Part shown: one piece after another, positions 35,980-44,789 of the stretch
How the letters are laid out: the number at the start of each line of letters is the position of its first letter
How positions within the stretch are numbered: the stretch's first letter is position 1
Source: an uncultured Clostridia bacterium
GTDB lineage: Bacteria; Bacillota; Clostridia; Oscillospirales; JAAYOS01
NCBI GenBank assembly: GCA_947593925.1
Contig: CANQDU010000003.1
Coordinates: 179,359 to 243,358 of the forward strand
Direction: 5' to 3'
DNA: 64,000 nt
Program-made: the position numbers and the translations under genes
The notes under the pieces: model-generated
Seen by the model: only the letters and a program-made list of their open reading frames with translations
What the model was told of the DNA's origin: nothing
Databases searched by the model: none

Positions 35980-37419
35980 TCAGAATTTCTGCCAGTTTTC
36001 CTTTGTGAAGAGCAGCAGGAGCGGGAAGAGCTCGAGGCGTCCCGCGAGCATGTCGAATATCAGCACGAGCTTCGAGAGCGCCGAGTACCCCGCGAAGTTC
36101 TGCGCGGGGCCGACCGCGCCGAGGCCGGGGCCGATGTTGTTGAGCGTCGCCGCGACGGCGGTGAAGTTCGAGGTAAAGTCGAACCCGTCAAAGGATATGA
36201 CGAGCACCGACACAACAAATATCAGTATATACGAGAACATGAAGACGTTCGTCGAGCGCACGACCTCGTGCGCTATCGACTTTCCGTCGAGAGCTATCTT
36301 CTTGACGCTCATCGGGTGCAGGAGGCGGCGGAGCTCCTTTCGCATCGTCTTGAAAAGGATGATGCAGCGGGACACCTTCACGCCGCCGCCGGTGCTTCCG
36401 GCGCAGGCGCCTATAAACATCAGCAGCACGAGTATCGCCTTGCTCGCCTCCGGCCAGAGATCGTAGTTTGTCGTGGTGAAGCCTGTGGTCGTGATTATCG
36501 AGCCCACCTGGAAGGAGGCGTGGAGCAGAGCCGTGGAGATGTGCTCGTAGAGCCCGCGTATGTTTATCGTGATGACGACTATCGCCGTGAGGATGATGCC
36601 GGCGTACACCCGCACCTCCTCCATCATGACCGCCCTGCGGAACTTCCGCATGAGCAGGAGGAAGTAGAAGTTGAAGTTTATGCCGAACATTATCATGAAC
36701 ACCGTGACGACGGTCTGGATGTATGGCGAATAGCTCGCTATGCTGTCGTTCCGAACGCCGAAGCCGCCGGTGCCCGCCGTTCCGAAGGATATCGTCACGG
36801 CGTCGAACGCGGGCATCCCACCCACGAGCAGGAAGGCTATCTCGAGGACGGTGAGGAAGATGTATATCCCGTAGAGTATCTTTGCCGTGGACTGCACCGT
36901 CGGCGCGAGCTTTTCCACCTGCGGGCCGGGGCTCTCCGCCTTCATGAGGTTGACGTGCGAGCCGCCGGAGAGCGACGTTATCGAGAGCAGGAACACGAGC
37001 ACGCCCATGCCGCCTATCCAGTGCGTGAAGCTCCGCCAGAACAGCAGGCCGTGGCTCATCGCCTCAACGTCGTAAAGTATGCTCGCGCCGGTTGTGGTGA
37101 AGCCGGACACAGTCTCGAATATCGCGTCCACCGGGTTTGCTATCTCACCGGATATGAGGAACGGGAGCGAGCCCACCACGCTTATCATTATCCACGCGAG
37201 CGCGGTGATGGTAAATCCGTCGCGGAGCTGGAGCACGCGGTTTTGCGGCTTGCGCCGCGAGAGCAGAAATCCCGCGGCGGCGCAGACGGCGATAGTGACG
37301 CCTATCGCCACGGCGCACCCCTCGCGGTAGATGAGCGCCGTCGCGAGCGGCAGGAGCAGCAGCACCGCCAGCGTCAGAAGCAGCCGTCCCAGTATGAAAA
37401 TTATCATCGAAAAGTTCAT
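35980..37419 (-). CDS. trkH: Potassium uptake channel subunit TrkH/KtrB
   Basis: The 479 residues have about ten membrane helices and the four selectivity-filter loops: SGFTTTGAS, GTAGTGGFG, ITTTGFTTTNYD and LNNIGPGLG. GACAGSTGGGVKVSR is the usual linker after the third repeat. Takes up potassium under control of TrkA. The ATG at 37419 has GAGGGG upstream and lies 13 bases after the trkA stop; earlier in-frame starts are inside trkA. Confidence 0.95.
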   Translation of the reverse strand: MNFSMIIFILGRLLLTLAVLLLLPLATALIYREGCAVAIGVTIAVCAAAGFLLSRRKPQNRVLQLRDGFTITALAWIMISVVGSLPFLISGEIANPVDAIFETVSGFTTTGASILYDVEAMSHGLLFWRSFTHWIGGMGVLVFLLSITSLSGGSHVNLMKAESPGPQVEKLAPTVQSTAKILYGIYIFLTVLEIAFLLVGGMPAFDAVTISFGTAGTGGFGVRNDSIASYSPYIQTVVTVFMIMFGINFNFYFLLLMRKFRRAVMMEEVRVYAGIILTAIVVITINIRGLYEHISTALLHASFQVGSIITTTGFTTTNYDLWPEASKAILVLLMFIGACAGSTGGGVKVSRCIILFKTMRKELRRLLHPMSVKKIALDGKSIAHEVVRSTNVFMFSYILIFVVSVLVISFDGFDFTSNFTAVAATLNNIGPGLGAVGPAQNFAGYSALSKLVLIFDMLAGRLELFPLLLLFTKENWQKF

Positions 37420-37432
37420 TAAGACCCCTCTG

Positions 37433-38791
37433 TTATCTGGCAAGAATACCGCTTATGTCCTGCATTCCCTGCTCGAGGGTGACGACTATGACCGTATCCC
37501 CCGGCTTTATGACGTCGCGGCCGAACGGGATCGTCACCTTTCCGCCCCTGATGATACTGCATATACGGAGATTTGGCTTCAGCTTCAGCTCGGAGAGCGG
37601 CACGCCGGTGACGGCGGACTCTCCCTCCACGTTGAACTCGAGCGCCTCGACGCGATTGTCGAGTATCCGGTAGAGCGTCTTGACGTTGTTCCCGGCCCGG
37701 TTCTGGAGGGCGCGGACAGCCTGCACGATGTAGTCGCACACGAGGTACTTTGGATATACGACGCTGTCTATATCCATGCCGTCGAGCAGGTCGTCAAATT
37801 CGAGCCTGTTGACCTTCGAGACGACCTTCGTGAGGCCGAGCTTCCCCGCAAAGAACGCGAGCAGTATGTTCTCCTCGTCGATATTTGTAAGCGCCACAAA
37901 GGAGTCGGTCTGCGGAAGCCCCGCCTCTATGAGAAACTTCCTGTCGGTGCCGTCTCCGTGCAGTATCGTCGCCTTCGGCAGGAGCTCAGAGAGCCGCTCG
38001 CAGCGGCGGAAGTCGCTCTCCACTATCCGCACGCGGATGTCGTGGTCGAGAAGATCCTTTGCGAGGTAGTAGCCTATCGTGCCGCCGCCGACTATGAGCG
38101 CGCTGCGGACGGCGTGCGTCGGCATGCCGAGCTTCCCGAAGAAGCCTCCCGCCTTTCCGCTCTGGCAGAGTATCGTGACAAGGTCGCCCACTCTCAGCAG
38201 AAATTCGCCGTCCGGGATGACTACGCCGGTCTCGCGCTCGACGGCGCAGAACAGCGCGTCCGAGCCGAACTTCTTCGAGACCTCGCGCAGGCGCAGTCCC
38301 TCGAGTCCCTGACCGTGAGTGACGCGGAACTTGATAAGGCGCACCTTGTCGTCCGCAAAGCTGTCTATCTTACTTGCCGCCGGGAAACGGAGCAGGCGCG
38401 AGATCTCCTGCGCCGCCGCAAGCTCCGGGTTGATTATCGTGGCTATGCCGAGCTGCTGCTTGATGAAGTCGAGCTCGCGGCTGTAAAGCGGGTCGCGCAC
38501 GCGCGCTATCGCGTAGCAGTGCCCGGACTTCCGCGCGAACATACAGCTGAGGAGGTTCAGCTCATCCGAGCCGGTGACCGATATGAAAACGTCGGCGCGG
38601 TCCACCGCCGCCTCCATCAGCGTGTTTATCGAGCATCCGTTGCCGACGATGCCCATAACGTCGAGTTCTTCGCTTATCCGCTCTATTTTGTCCGCGCTGG
38701 TGTCTATGACGGTAACGCGGTGCCCTTCGTCGGTAAGCTGCGCCGCGAGCGCGGTGCCGACCTTGCCGCACCCGACAAGTATTACCTGCAT
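37433..38791 (-). CDS. trkA: Trk potassium uptake regulator TrkA
   Basis: Cytoplasmic NAD-binding regulator of TrkH. The 452 residues form two RCK units in tandem: GCGKVGTALA at the start and IVGGGTIGYYLAKDLL near residue 230, each followed by a TrkA-C domain. Operon with trkH. In Firmicutes the RCK-C domains often bind c-di-AMP, whose synthase lies in the window; this is inference only. Confidence 0.95.
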   Translation of the reverse strand: MQVILVGCGKVGTALAAQLTDEGHRVTVIDTSADKIERISEELDVMGIVGNGCSINTLMEAAVDRADVFISVTGSDELNLLSCMFARKSGHCYAIARVRDPLYSRELDFIKQQLGIATIINPELAAAQEISRLLRFPAASKIDSFADDKVRLIKFRVTHGQGLEGLRLREVSKKFGSDALFCAVERETGVVIPDGEFLLRVGDLVTILCQSGKAGGFFGKLGMPTHAVRSALIVGGGTIGYYLAKDLLDHDIRVRIVESDFRRCERLSELLPKATILHGDGTDRKFLIEAGLPQTDSFVALTNIDEENILLAFFAGKLGLTKVVSKVNRLEFDDLLDGMDIDSVVYPKYLVCDYIVQAVRALQNRAGNNVKTLYRILDNRVEALEFNVEGESAVTGVPLSELKLKPNLRICSIIRGGKVTIPFGRDVIKPGDTVIVVTLEQGMQDISGILAR

Positions 38792-38878
38792 GATCCCCTT
38801 CTCTTTCCGCCCGCACGAGCGGGCTCTGTCATATATCTTTACGGATACAGTTATACCTTTTCGGAAAATCCACGCTCT

Positions 38879-38906
38879 ATTATAGCACTTGGTTTCAAAA
38901 TGTCCA
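38879..38906 (-). promoter_or_regulatory. Probable promoter of trkA-trkH
   Basis: Minus strand: TGGACA (38901-38906), 16-bp spacer, TATAAT (38879-38884) with TGC before it (extended -10). Confidence 0.7.
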
Positions 38907-39060
38907 TATCTTTTTCGATTTGTGCGGAAAACGAGGGTGCCGTTCGCCTCTTTATTTCCACACTTGTCCGGGTTTTTGTTGTTGCTTACGGATATTATAC
39001 GGTGTATATTTATGGTATGAACTAAGAACCCGGAACACCGAAACGAAAGGAGAAGACACT

Positions 39061-41451
39061 ATGGAAAAGTACAGAGACCCGTCACGGCCGATAGCCGAAC
39101 GAGTGGACGACCTCATAGGCCGTATGACCGTCCGCGAGAAGGTCATGCAGCTCACCTGCGTCTACGCCTTCGGAGGCATGCTCGACTTCTCCGAGCTCGG
39201 GGACGGCATCGGGCAGGTCGCCATGAGCCACGGCTCGCAGACGATAGAGCAGAACATTGAGCTTGTCAACCGCGTGCAGAAGCACCTCGTCGAAAACACG
39301 CGCCTCGGCATCCCCGCCCTCTTCCATGTGGAGACGCTGAACGGCGGCGCCCTCACCGGCGCGACGGTGTACCCCATTCCTCTCGGCCTCGCGGCGTCCT
39401 TTGACGACGCGCTCGTCCACAAGATGACCTCCGAGATACGCCGCGAGATGACGGCCTGCGGGCAGAAGCTCGCGCTCGCGCCGGTGCTCGACATCTCGCG
39501 CGACCCGCGCTGGGGCCGTCAGGGCGAGACCTACGGCGAAAGTCCGACGCTTGCCGCCGCCATGGGAAGCGCATACATAAGCGGCATACAGGGAGGACTC
39601 GGCGAGGACGGAATGGCCTCCTGCGCCAAGCACTTCCTCGGCTACGCTGCAAGCGAGGGCGGCATAAACATGGCGGGTGCGCACATCGGCCCGCGCGAGC
39701 TTCGCGAGGTGTACGCAAAGCCGTTTGCCGCCGCCATTGACAACGCCGGCCTTCAGGGCGTGATGAACTGCTACCTCGCGGTGGACGGAGAGCCGGTCAC
39801 CGGCACGAAGAAGTATCTGACGGAGCTTCTGCGCGGCGAGCTCGGGTTTGACGGGTGCGTCGTTGCCGACTACGGCTCGATAGACAAGCTCTTCGACGTC
39901 TACCACATCGCGGAGGACTATCCGTCCGCCGGGGCGATGGCGCTGTCGGCAGGTCTCGACGTCGAGACGCCGCGCCGCATCTGCCTTGACGACGAGTTCA
40001 TCCGCCGCGCGGAGGCGGGAGAAATTCCCATGGAAACCATTGATACCGCCCTCCGCCGCCACCTCACGCTCAAATTCAAGCTCGGACTGTTTGAAAAGCC
40101 TTACGCCGACCTCGAGGCGGCAAAGTCGCTCTGCGGCTCGGAGGCGCACACAGCAACGTCGCTCCGCCTCGCGCGTGAGAGCATGACGCTCCTGAAAAAC
40201 GAGCGCGGGATACTCCCGCTGCGGGACAAGAAGCGTATCGCCGTTGTCGGTCCCAACGCCGACAACGTGCGGGCGCTCTTCGGCGGGTACACCTATCCCG
40301 CCTTCTACGAGAGTATGCGCGACATCTTCCTCGGCATCAGCGAGAATATGGGTCTCGAGGGCGTCGGAGGGGACGACGAGCAGATGGCAGCCCTCAAGAA
40401 CATGATCTCGTCGCTTCCCGAAGTAAATGACCTCATCCGCCGCGATTACAAGGGCGTGAAAACCGTTCTGGAAGCGGTAAGGAGCGCCGCGCCGTCCGGC
40501 ACGGAAATAGTCTACGCCCGTGGGTGCGGGAACCTTGAGACCGACGACAGCGGCTTTGGAGAGGCCATCCGCGCGGCGGCGGAGAGCGAGGTCACGCTCT
40601 ACATCTGCGGCGGGCGGAACGGCTCCGCCGACGGCTGCACGATGGGCGAGAACGTGGACGCGAGCCACATCGGCCTGCCGGGATGTCAGGAACAGCTTCT
40701 GCACGCACTTGCGGAGACCGGCACGCCGCTCGTCGTCGTACACATGGACGGCAGGCCGCTCTCGAGCGTCTACGCCGCGGAGCACGCCGCCGCCATACTC
40801 GAGGCGTGGCACCCCGGACAGATGGGCGCGGAGGCCGTAGCGGATACGCTTTTCGGGAAGTCCAACCCCTCGGGGCGGCTCCCGGCGACGGCCGTCCGCC
40901 ACTCGGGTCAGGTGCCGATATATGCCGAGCAGAACCGCGGAAGCGGCGTCCTCGGACGCGGTCAGAGCAATAACAATATCACACAGGGGTATGTGGACGA
41001 GCCCGGCTTCCCGCTCTGGCCGTTCGGTCACGGTCTCTCCTACACGACGTTCGAAATATCCGACCTGCGCGTCTCCTCCGGCGAGATGCCGCCGGACGGC
41101 AGGGTCACGGTCTCCTGCACCGTGAAAAACACCGGCCATATGGCGGGCGCGGACATCGTCGAGCTCTGGTTCCGCGACAAGGCCGCGAGCGTCGTGCGGC
41201 CGAACAAGGAGCTCGCGGGGTTTGCGAGGGTCGAGCTCGCCCCCGGCGAGAGCCGCGAGGTCTGCTTTAACTTCTACGCCGACGAGACCGCGTTCCTCGA
41301 CAGCCGTCTCCGCTGGATAGTCGAGGTGGGCGAGGTCGAGCTTCTTCTGGGCGACACTACCGAGAGTCTCACGCCGGCGGGAACCGTTCGCATCACCGAG
41401 TCGAAAGCGCTCGCAAGCGGCAGGAGACACTACTTCGCGGAGCGCGCATGA
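39061..41451 (+). CDS. Glycoside hydrolase family 3 (beta-glucosidase or beta-xylosidase)
   Basis: The 796 residues are in normal GH3 order: barrel with PVLDISRDPRWGRQGETYGE, KHFLGYAASEGG and the nucleophile Asp270 in CVVADYGSID, then the alpha/beta sandwich with ICGGRNGSADG, then a fibronectin-III-like end (WPFGHGLSYTTFEI). No signal peptide. The ATG at 39061 follows AAAGGAGA. Closest in feel to intracellular BglX/XylA-type enzymes; substrate uncertain. A TATTAT -10 candidate lies at 38993-38998 without a clear -35. It ends in a hairpin terminator before the flavoenzyme gene. Confidence 0.93.
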   Translation: MEKYRDPSRPIAERVDDLIGRMTVREKVMQLTCVYAFGGMLDFSELGDGIGQVAMSHGSQTIEQNIELVNRVQKHLVENTRLGIPALFHVETLNGGALTGATVYPIPLGLAASFDDALVHKMTSEIRREMTACGQKLALAPVLDISRDPRWGRQGETYGESPTLAAAMGSAYISGIQGGLGEDGMASCAKHFLGYAASEGGINMAGAHIGPRELREVYAKPFAAAIDNAGLQGVMNCYLAVDGEPVTGTKKYLTELLRGELGFDGCVVADYGSIDKLFDVYHIAEDYPSAGAMALSAGLDVETPRRICLDDEFIRRAEAGEIPMETIDTALRRHLTLKFKLGLFEKPYADLEAAKSLCGSEAHTATSLRLARESMTLLKNERGILPLRDKKRIAVVGPNADNVRALFGGYTYPAFYESMRDIFLGISENMGLEGVGGDDEQMAALKNMISSLPEVNDLIRRDYKGVKTVLEAVRSAAPSGTEIVYARGCGNLETDDSGFGEAIRAAAESEVTLYICGGRNGSADGCTMGENVDASHIGLPGCQEQLLHALAETGTPLVVVHMDGRPLSSVYAAEHAAAILEAWHPGQMGAEAVADTLFGKSNPSGRLPATAVRHSGQVPIYAEQNRGSGVLGRGQSNNNITQGYVDEPGFPLWPFGHGLSYTTFEISDLRVSSGEMPPDGRVTVSCTVKNTGHMAGADIVELWFRDKAASVVRPNKELAGFARVELAPGESREVCFNFYADETAFLDSRLRWIVEVGEVELLLGDTTESLTPAGTVRITESKALASGRRHYFAERA

Positions 41452-41473
41452 CCTTCTCTTCCGTAAAACTTTC

Positions 41474-41508
41474 AGAGCCGCCTGTCACGAGACAGGCGGC
41501 TCCGCTTT
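41474..41508 (+). terminator. Terminator of the plus-strand GH3 gene
   Basis: AGCCGCCTGTC / GACAGGCGGCT stem with an ACGA loop and a short CCGCTTT tail. The same 11-bp stem ends the lacI gene at 53361-53394. Confidence 0.75.
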
Positions 41509-41598
41509 ATCCGTGGTCGCCGTCCGCGCGCCCGACGGGAGTCTGCGGCGCGAAGTCCGGGAATTAAGCGCCGTCCGTTCGTTTTGCGGCGGTTGCTC

Positions 41599-41627
41599 TT
41601 GCGCCAGTCAGATATATTTGGTAAAAT
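41599..41627 (+). promoter_or_regulatory. Probable promoter of the flavoenzyme gene
   Basis: TTGCGC (41599-41604), 17-bp spacer, TAAAAT (41622-41627). Confidence 0.65.
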
Positions 41628-41639
41628 GGTGTAAACGGG

Positions 41640-41663
41640 CGGGACGGCGGATCCGCCGTCCCG
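41640..41663. promoter_or_regulatory. 24-bp perfect palindrome in the flavoenzyme leader
   Basis: A gapless 24-bp palindrome centred on GGATCC with arms CGGGACGGCGGA/TCCGCCGTCCCG. It lies just after the expected transcription start and ends 9 bases before the ribosome site GAGAGGTG. It could be a repressor operator or fold as an RNA hairpin limiting translation. Confidence 0.6.
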
Positions 41664-41685
41664 CAAAACAGGGAGAGGTGAAAGC

Positions 41686-43680
41686 ATGAAAGCCGAACAC
41701 AGGATACTGTTTGAGGAAACAAGTGTCGGAAAAATGACGATGAAGAACCGCTTCGCTATGGCTCCGATGGGTCCGCTCGGGCTTGGGGACGCGGACGGCG
41801 GCTTCAACCAGCGCGGCATCGACTACTACACCGAGCGCGCGAAGGGCGGCACCGGGCTCATCATCACCGGCGTGACGTTTGTAGATAACGTCGTCGAGGA
41901 GCACGGTATGCCGAACTGCCCGAGCCCCACCTACAACTCCATCCAGTTTGTCCGCACCGCGCGCGAGATGACCGAGCGCATCCACGCTTACGGCTCAAAG
42001 GTGTGGCTCCAGATGTCCGCCGGATTCGGACGGGTGACTATACCCACAAACCTCGGCGAATATCCTCCGGTCGCTCCGTCGCCGATAATGCATCGGTGGC
42101 TCGACAAGGTCTGCCGCGAGCTCACAAAGGACGAGATTCACACCATCGTGAAGAGCTTCGGGGACGGCGCGTATAACGCCAAGCGCGCCGGCTTTGACGG
42201 CGTGGAGATACACGCCGTCCACGAGGGGTACCTGCTCGACCAGTTCGCCATATCCTTCTTCAACTACCGCACGGACGAGTACGGCGGCAGCCTCGAGAAC
42301 CGTCTGCGCTTCGCGCGCGAGGTCGTAGAGGAGATAAAGCGCCGCTGCGGGGAGGACTTCCCCGTCGCCCTCCGCTACAGCCCGAAAAGCTTCATCAAGG
42401 ACTGGCGCAAGGGCGCTCTGCCGGGCGAGGAGTTCGAGGAGAAGGGCCGCGACCTGCCGGAGGGTGTCGAGGCGGCGAAGCTCCTCACGGAGTACGGCTA
42501 CGACTGTCTCGACGTCGATGTCGGCAGTTACGACGCGTGGTGGTGGAGCCATCCCCCGATGTATCAGAAGAAGGGTCTCTACATCGAGTATGCAAAGCTC
42601 GTGCGTGACGCCGTCTCCGTCCCGGTGATATGCGCGGGACGTATGGACGACCCGGACATGGCGGCGCGTGCCGTCACGGACGGCGCGTGCGACATAGTGT
42701 CGCTCGGGCGTCCGCTCCTCGCCGACCCGGACTATGTGAACAAGCTCCGCGCGGGGCGTGTGGAGTCGATACGCCCCTGCCTCTCCTGCCACGAGGGCTG
42801 CATGGGAAGGATACAGGAGTTCTCCGCGCTGAACTGCGCCGTCAACCCAGCGTGCTGCCGCGAGCGTGCGGCGCGCCTCACCCCCGCAGCAAAGCCGAAG
42901 AAGGTCCTCGTCGTCGGCGGAGGTCCCGCCGGCTGCGAGGCGGCGCTCGTCCTCGCCGAGCGCGGGCACACTCCGGTGCTCTGCGAGGCGGGAAGCGTCC
43001 TCGGCGGCAACCTCATCCCCGGCGGCACGCCCGACTTCAAGGAGGACGACCGCGCGCTCGCAAAGTGGTTTGCGCACGAGCTCGCGGAGCGCGGCGTCGA
43101 GGTGCGGCTCAACACCCGCATGAGCGCGAAGGACATCCTCGCGGAGAAGTTTGACGCGCTCGTTCTCGCGACCGGTTCGCGTCCTAAGACTCTCCCGCTC
43201 GAGGGCGGACATGTCCTCACGGCGGAGGACGTGCTTCTCGGCAAGGCCGACCCGGGAAAGAAGACGGTCATCGTCGGAGGTGGACTTGTCGGGTGTGAGA
43301 CCGCGCTGTGGCTGAAGAAGAAGGGCGTCGCGGTGACGATAGTCGAGGCGCTGCCGAAGCTCCTCGCGGTCAACGGCCCCCTCTGCCACGCGAACAGCGA
43401 AATGCTCGAGGCGCTGATACCCTTCAGCGGGATAGAGACTGTCTGCGGCGCAACGCTCTCCGGCGTCGACGCAGATGGCGCTTCCGTCACGAAGGACGGC
43501 GAGAAGACGCACATCGATGCCGACTCGGTGATACTCTGCATCGGCTACCGGAGCGAGAATTCGCTGTATGACGCGCTCCAGGACAAGGTCGCGGAGATAT
43601 ATCGGATAGGCGACGCGAACCGCGTCGCGAACATCATGTACGCCATATGGGATGCGTATGAGGTGGCAAGCAACATATAA
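41686..43680 (+). CDS. NADH:flavin oxidoreductase / 2-enoate reductase-type iron-sulfur flavoprotein
   Basis: The 664 residues join an Old-Yellow-Enzyme FMN barrel (NRFAMAPMGP; HAVHEGYLLDQF) to a 4Fe-4S site (CLSCHEGC and a fourth cysteine 12 residues on) and a C-terminal FAD/NAD domain (VLVVGGGPAGCEAAL; VIVGGGLVGCETALWL). Family members reduce activated C=C bonds in bile acids, dienoyl-CoA, cinnamates or flavonoids in anaerobes. Given the glycoside-degrading neighbours, an aromatic aglycone product is an attractive but unproven substrate. The ATG follows GAGAGGTG. Own promoter and a leader palindrome. Confidence 0.92.
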   Translation: MKAEHRILFEETSVGKMTMKNRFAMAPMGPLGLGDADGGFNQRGIDYYTERAKGGTGLIITGVTFVDNVVEEHGMPNCPSPTYNSIQFVRTAREMTERIHAYGSKVWLQMSAGFGRVTIPTNLGEYPPVAPSPIMHRWLDKVCRELTKDEIHTIVKSFGDGAYNAKRAGFDGVEIHAVHEGYLLDQFAISFFNYRTDEYGGSLENRLRFAREVVEEIKRRCGEDFPVALRYSPKSFIKDWRKGALPGEEFEEKGRDLPEGVEAAKLLTEYGYDCLDVDVGSYDAWWWSHPPMYQKKGLYIEYAKLVRDAVSVPVICAGRMDDPDMAARAVTDGACDIVSLGRPLLADPDYVNKLRAGRVESIRPCLSCHEGCMGRIQEFSALNCAVNPACCRERAARLTPAAKPKKVLVVGGGPAGCEAALVLAERGHTPVLCEAGSVLGGNLIPGGTPDFKEDDRALAKWFAHELAERGVEVRLNTRMSAKDILAEKFDALVLATGSRPKTLPLEGGHVLTAEDVLLGKADPGKKTVIVGGGLVGCETALWLKKKGVAVTIVEALPKLLAVNGPLCHANSEMLEALIPFSGIETVCGATLSGVDADGASVTKDGEKTHIDADSVILCIGYRSENSLYDALQDKVAEIYRIGDANRVANIMYAIWDAYEVASNI

Positions 43681-43683
43681 AAA

Positions 43684-43976
43684 GTCGCGGGAAATCGCAG
43701 GAGCGGGCGGTCTGACGACCGCCCGCTCCTTTACCAATTTCCCGCGAAGCCGCCGGACAGAGCGAAGCTCTGCCGGCGGCAACACTCCGCTACGCAATTC
43801 CCAAACGCTCCGTTGGAGCGTTTGGGAGCCCTTCCGATTGAAATGCTCGGCGGAAATGAATTCCGCCTGCGCAAATTCGGCGCTACACGCCGAATTTAAC
43901 CGCGCGAACAGGCGCGGACGCCGCCTTTGGCGGCGTTTACAGTCGGGCGCGGTATTGGTTCCGCACGGCACATTGT
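43684..43976 (+). repeat. Modular hairpin element B, copy 1 (full length)
   Basis: Begins a few bases after the flavoenzyme stop. Modules in order: outer stem CGCGGGAAAT/ATTTCCCGCG (43686-43746) with a GGAGCGGGCGG inner stem; GCCGCCGG..CCGGCGGC with an inner CAGAGC/GCTCTG (43749-43780); CCCAAACGCTCC/GGAGCGTTTGGG (43800-43826); the conserved block CGGCGGAAATGAATTCCGCC (43848-43867); AAATTCGGCG/CGCCGAATTT (43873-43897); CCGCGC/GCGCGG (43900-43917); CGCCGCC/GGCGGCG (43919-43935); and a tail GGTATTGGTTC..CATTGT shared with copy 2. Its right end abuts the -35 of the next promoter. Confidence 0.85.
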
Positions 43977-44004
43977 TGACAGCCCGCAAAAAGTATGATA
44001 TGAT
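43976..44004 (+). promoter_or_regulatory. Promoter of the ECF S-component gene
   Basis: TTGACA (43976-43981), 17-bp spacer, TATGAT (43999-44004). The -35 lies at the edge of hairpin element B. Confidence 0.82.
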
Positions 44005-44146
44005 AACTTTTGCCCGCCCAAGGCGGGCAAAATCCGATATTCAGAGGTGAAAAACTTAGAGTTCGCTCCAACTTATCCAAGCTGATGTCCAAGACACTGC
44101 TGCGCCGTCCAAGACGGTCAAACTACTACATATTTGAGGTGCAAAA
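44005..44146 (+). other. Leader of the ECF S-component gene
   Basis: About 135 transcribed bases contain a TTGCCCGCC/GGCGGGCAA hairpin, three copies of the word TCCAAG and a small CCGT/ACGG hairpin, then GAGGTG five bases before the ATG. It looks structured, but I could not match it to a known vitamin riboswitch. Confidence 0.45.
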
Positions 44147-44701
44147 ATGCGCAGCTATGTCAAAAATCTGACCCTTTCGGCCATGTTTATCGCTATCGGC
44201 TTTGTTCTTCCCTTCCTCACGGGACATATCCCGCAGATAGGGGCGATGCTCTCGCCGATGCACATTCCTGTCTTTCTCTGCGGACTGATATGCGGGTGGC
44301 CCTACGGCGCGGTCGTAGGATTTCTCCTTCCGCTCAGCCGCTCGCTCATCCTCGGGATGCCGCCGCTCTACCCGACGGCGCTCGCGATGTCGTTCGAGCT
44401 CCTTACCTACGGACTCGCGAGCGGCCTCATATACCGCCTTCTGCACCGCCGCGGAATGCTCGCGGTGTACATAGCGCTCGTGGGCGCGATGCTCGCGGGA
44501 CGCGCGGTCTGGGGCGTCGCGCAGGTGATACTTCTCGGTATCGGCGGGAACGCCTTCACCTGGCAGGCATTTATGGCGGGCGCGTTTATTAACGCCGTCC
44601 CCGGCATAATCCTCCATCTCATACTCGTACCCGCGATAATGTTCGCGCTCGACCGCACAAAGCTCGTACGCTTTGAAAGCGTCGCGGCAAATCGCGAGTA
44701 A
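44147..44701 (+). CDS. ECF transporter S component (vitamin uptake), substrate unknown
   Basis: The 184 residues have six hydrophobic helices. MRSYVKNLTLSAMFIAIGFV and PMHIPVFLCGLICGWPYGA are typical of membrane S-components, which capture a vitamin and dock to a shared EcfAAT module. No energy-coupling genes are nearby, as expected for a group II ECF system. The sequence does not tell the vitamin. The ATG has GAGGTG upstream. It has its own promoter and terminator. Confidence 0.83.
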   Translation: MRSYVKNLTLSAMFIAIGFVLPFLTGHIPQIGAMLSPMHIPVFLCGLICGWPYGAVVGFLLPLSRSLILGMPPLYPTALAMSFELLTYGLASGLIYRLLHRRGMLAVYIALVGAMLAGRAVWGVAQVILLGIGGNAFTWQAFMAGAFINAVPGIILHLILVPAIMFALDRTKLVRFESVAANRE

Positions 44702-44735
44702 AGCGACGAATTTTAGCGAAGTTTATTTGTAAATC

Positions 44736-44772
44736 AAAGCAGGTTCTCGAAAAATCGGGAACCTGCTTTTTT
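44736..44772 (+). terminator. Terminator of the ECF S-component gene
   Basis: AGCAGGTTC / GAACCTGCT stem followed by TTTTTT. On the minus strand it is followed by TTTGATTT and could also end the convergent ABC exporter gene. Confidence 0.88.
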
Positions 44773-44789
44773 GCTTCTGTCGGGGCGGG

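Noticed and set aside
43652-44050. 132-codon plus-strand frame across element B
   Set aside because: The element is a chain of hairpins that happens to lack stops; no ribosome site and no homology visible.
44005-44146. Known vitamin riboswitch (THF, preQ1, TPP) upstream of the ECF S-component gene
   Set aside because: None of the conserved core words of these classes was found.
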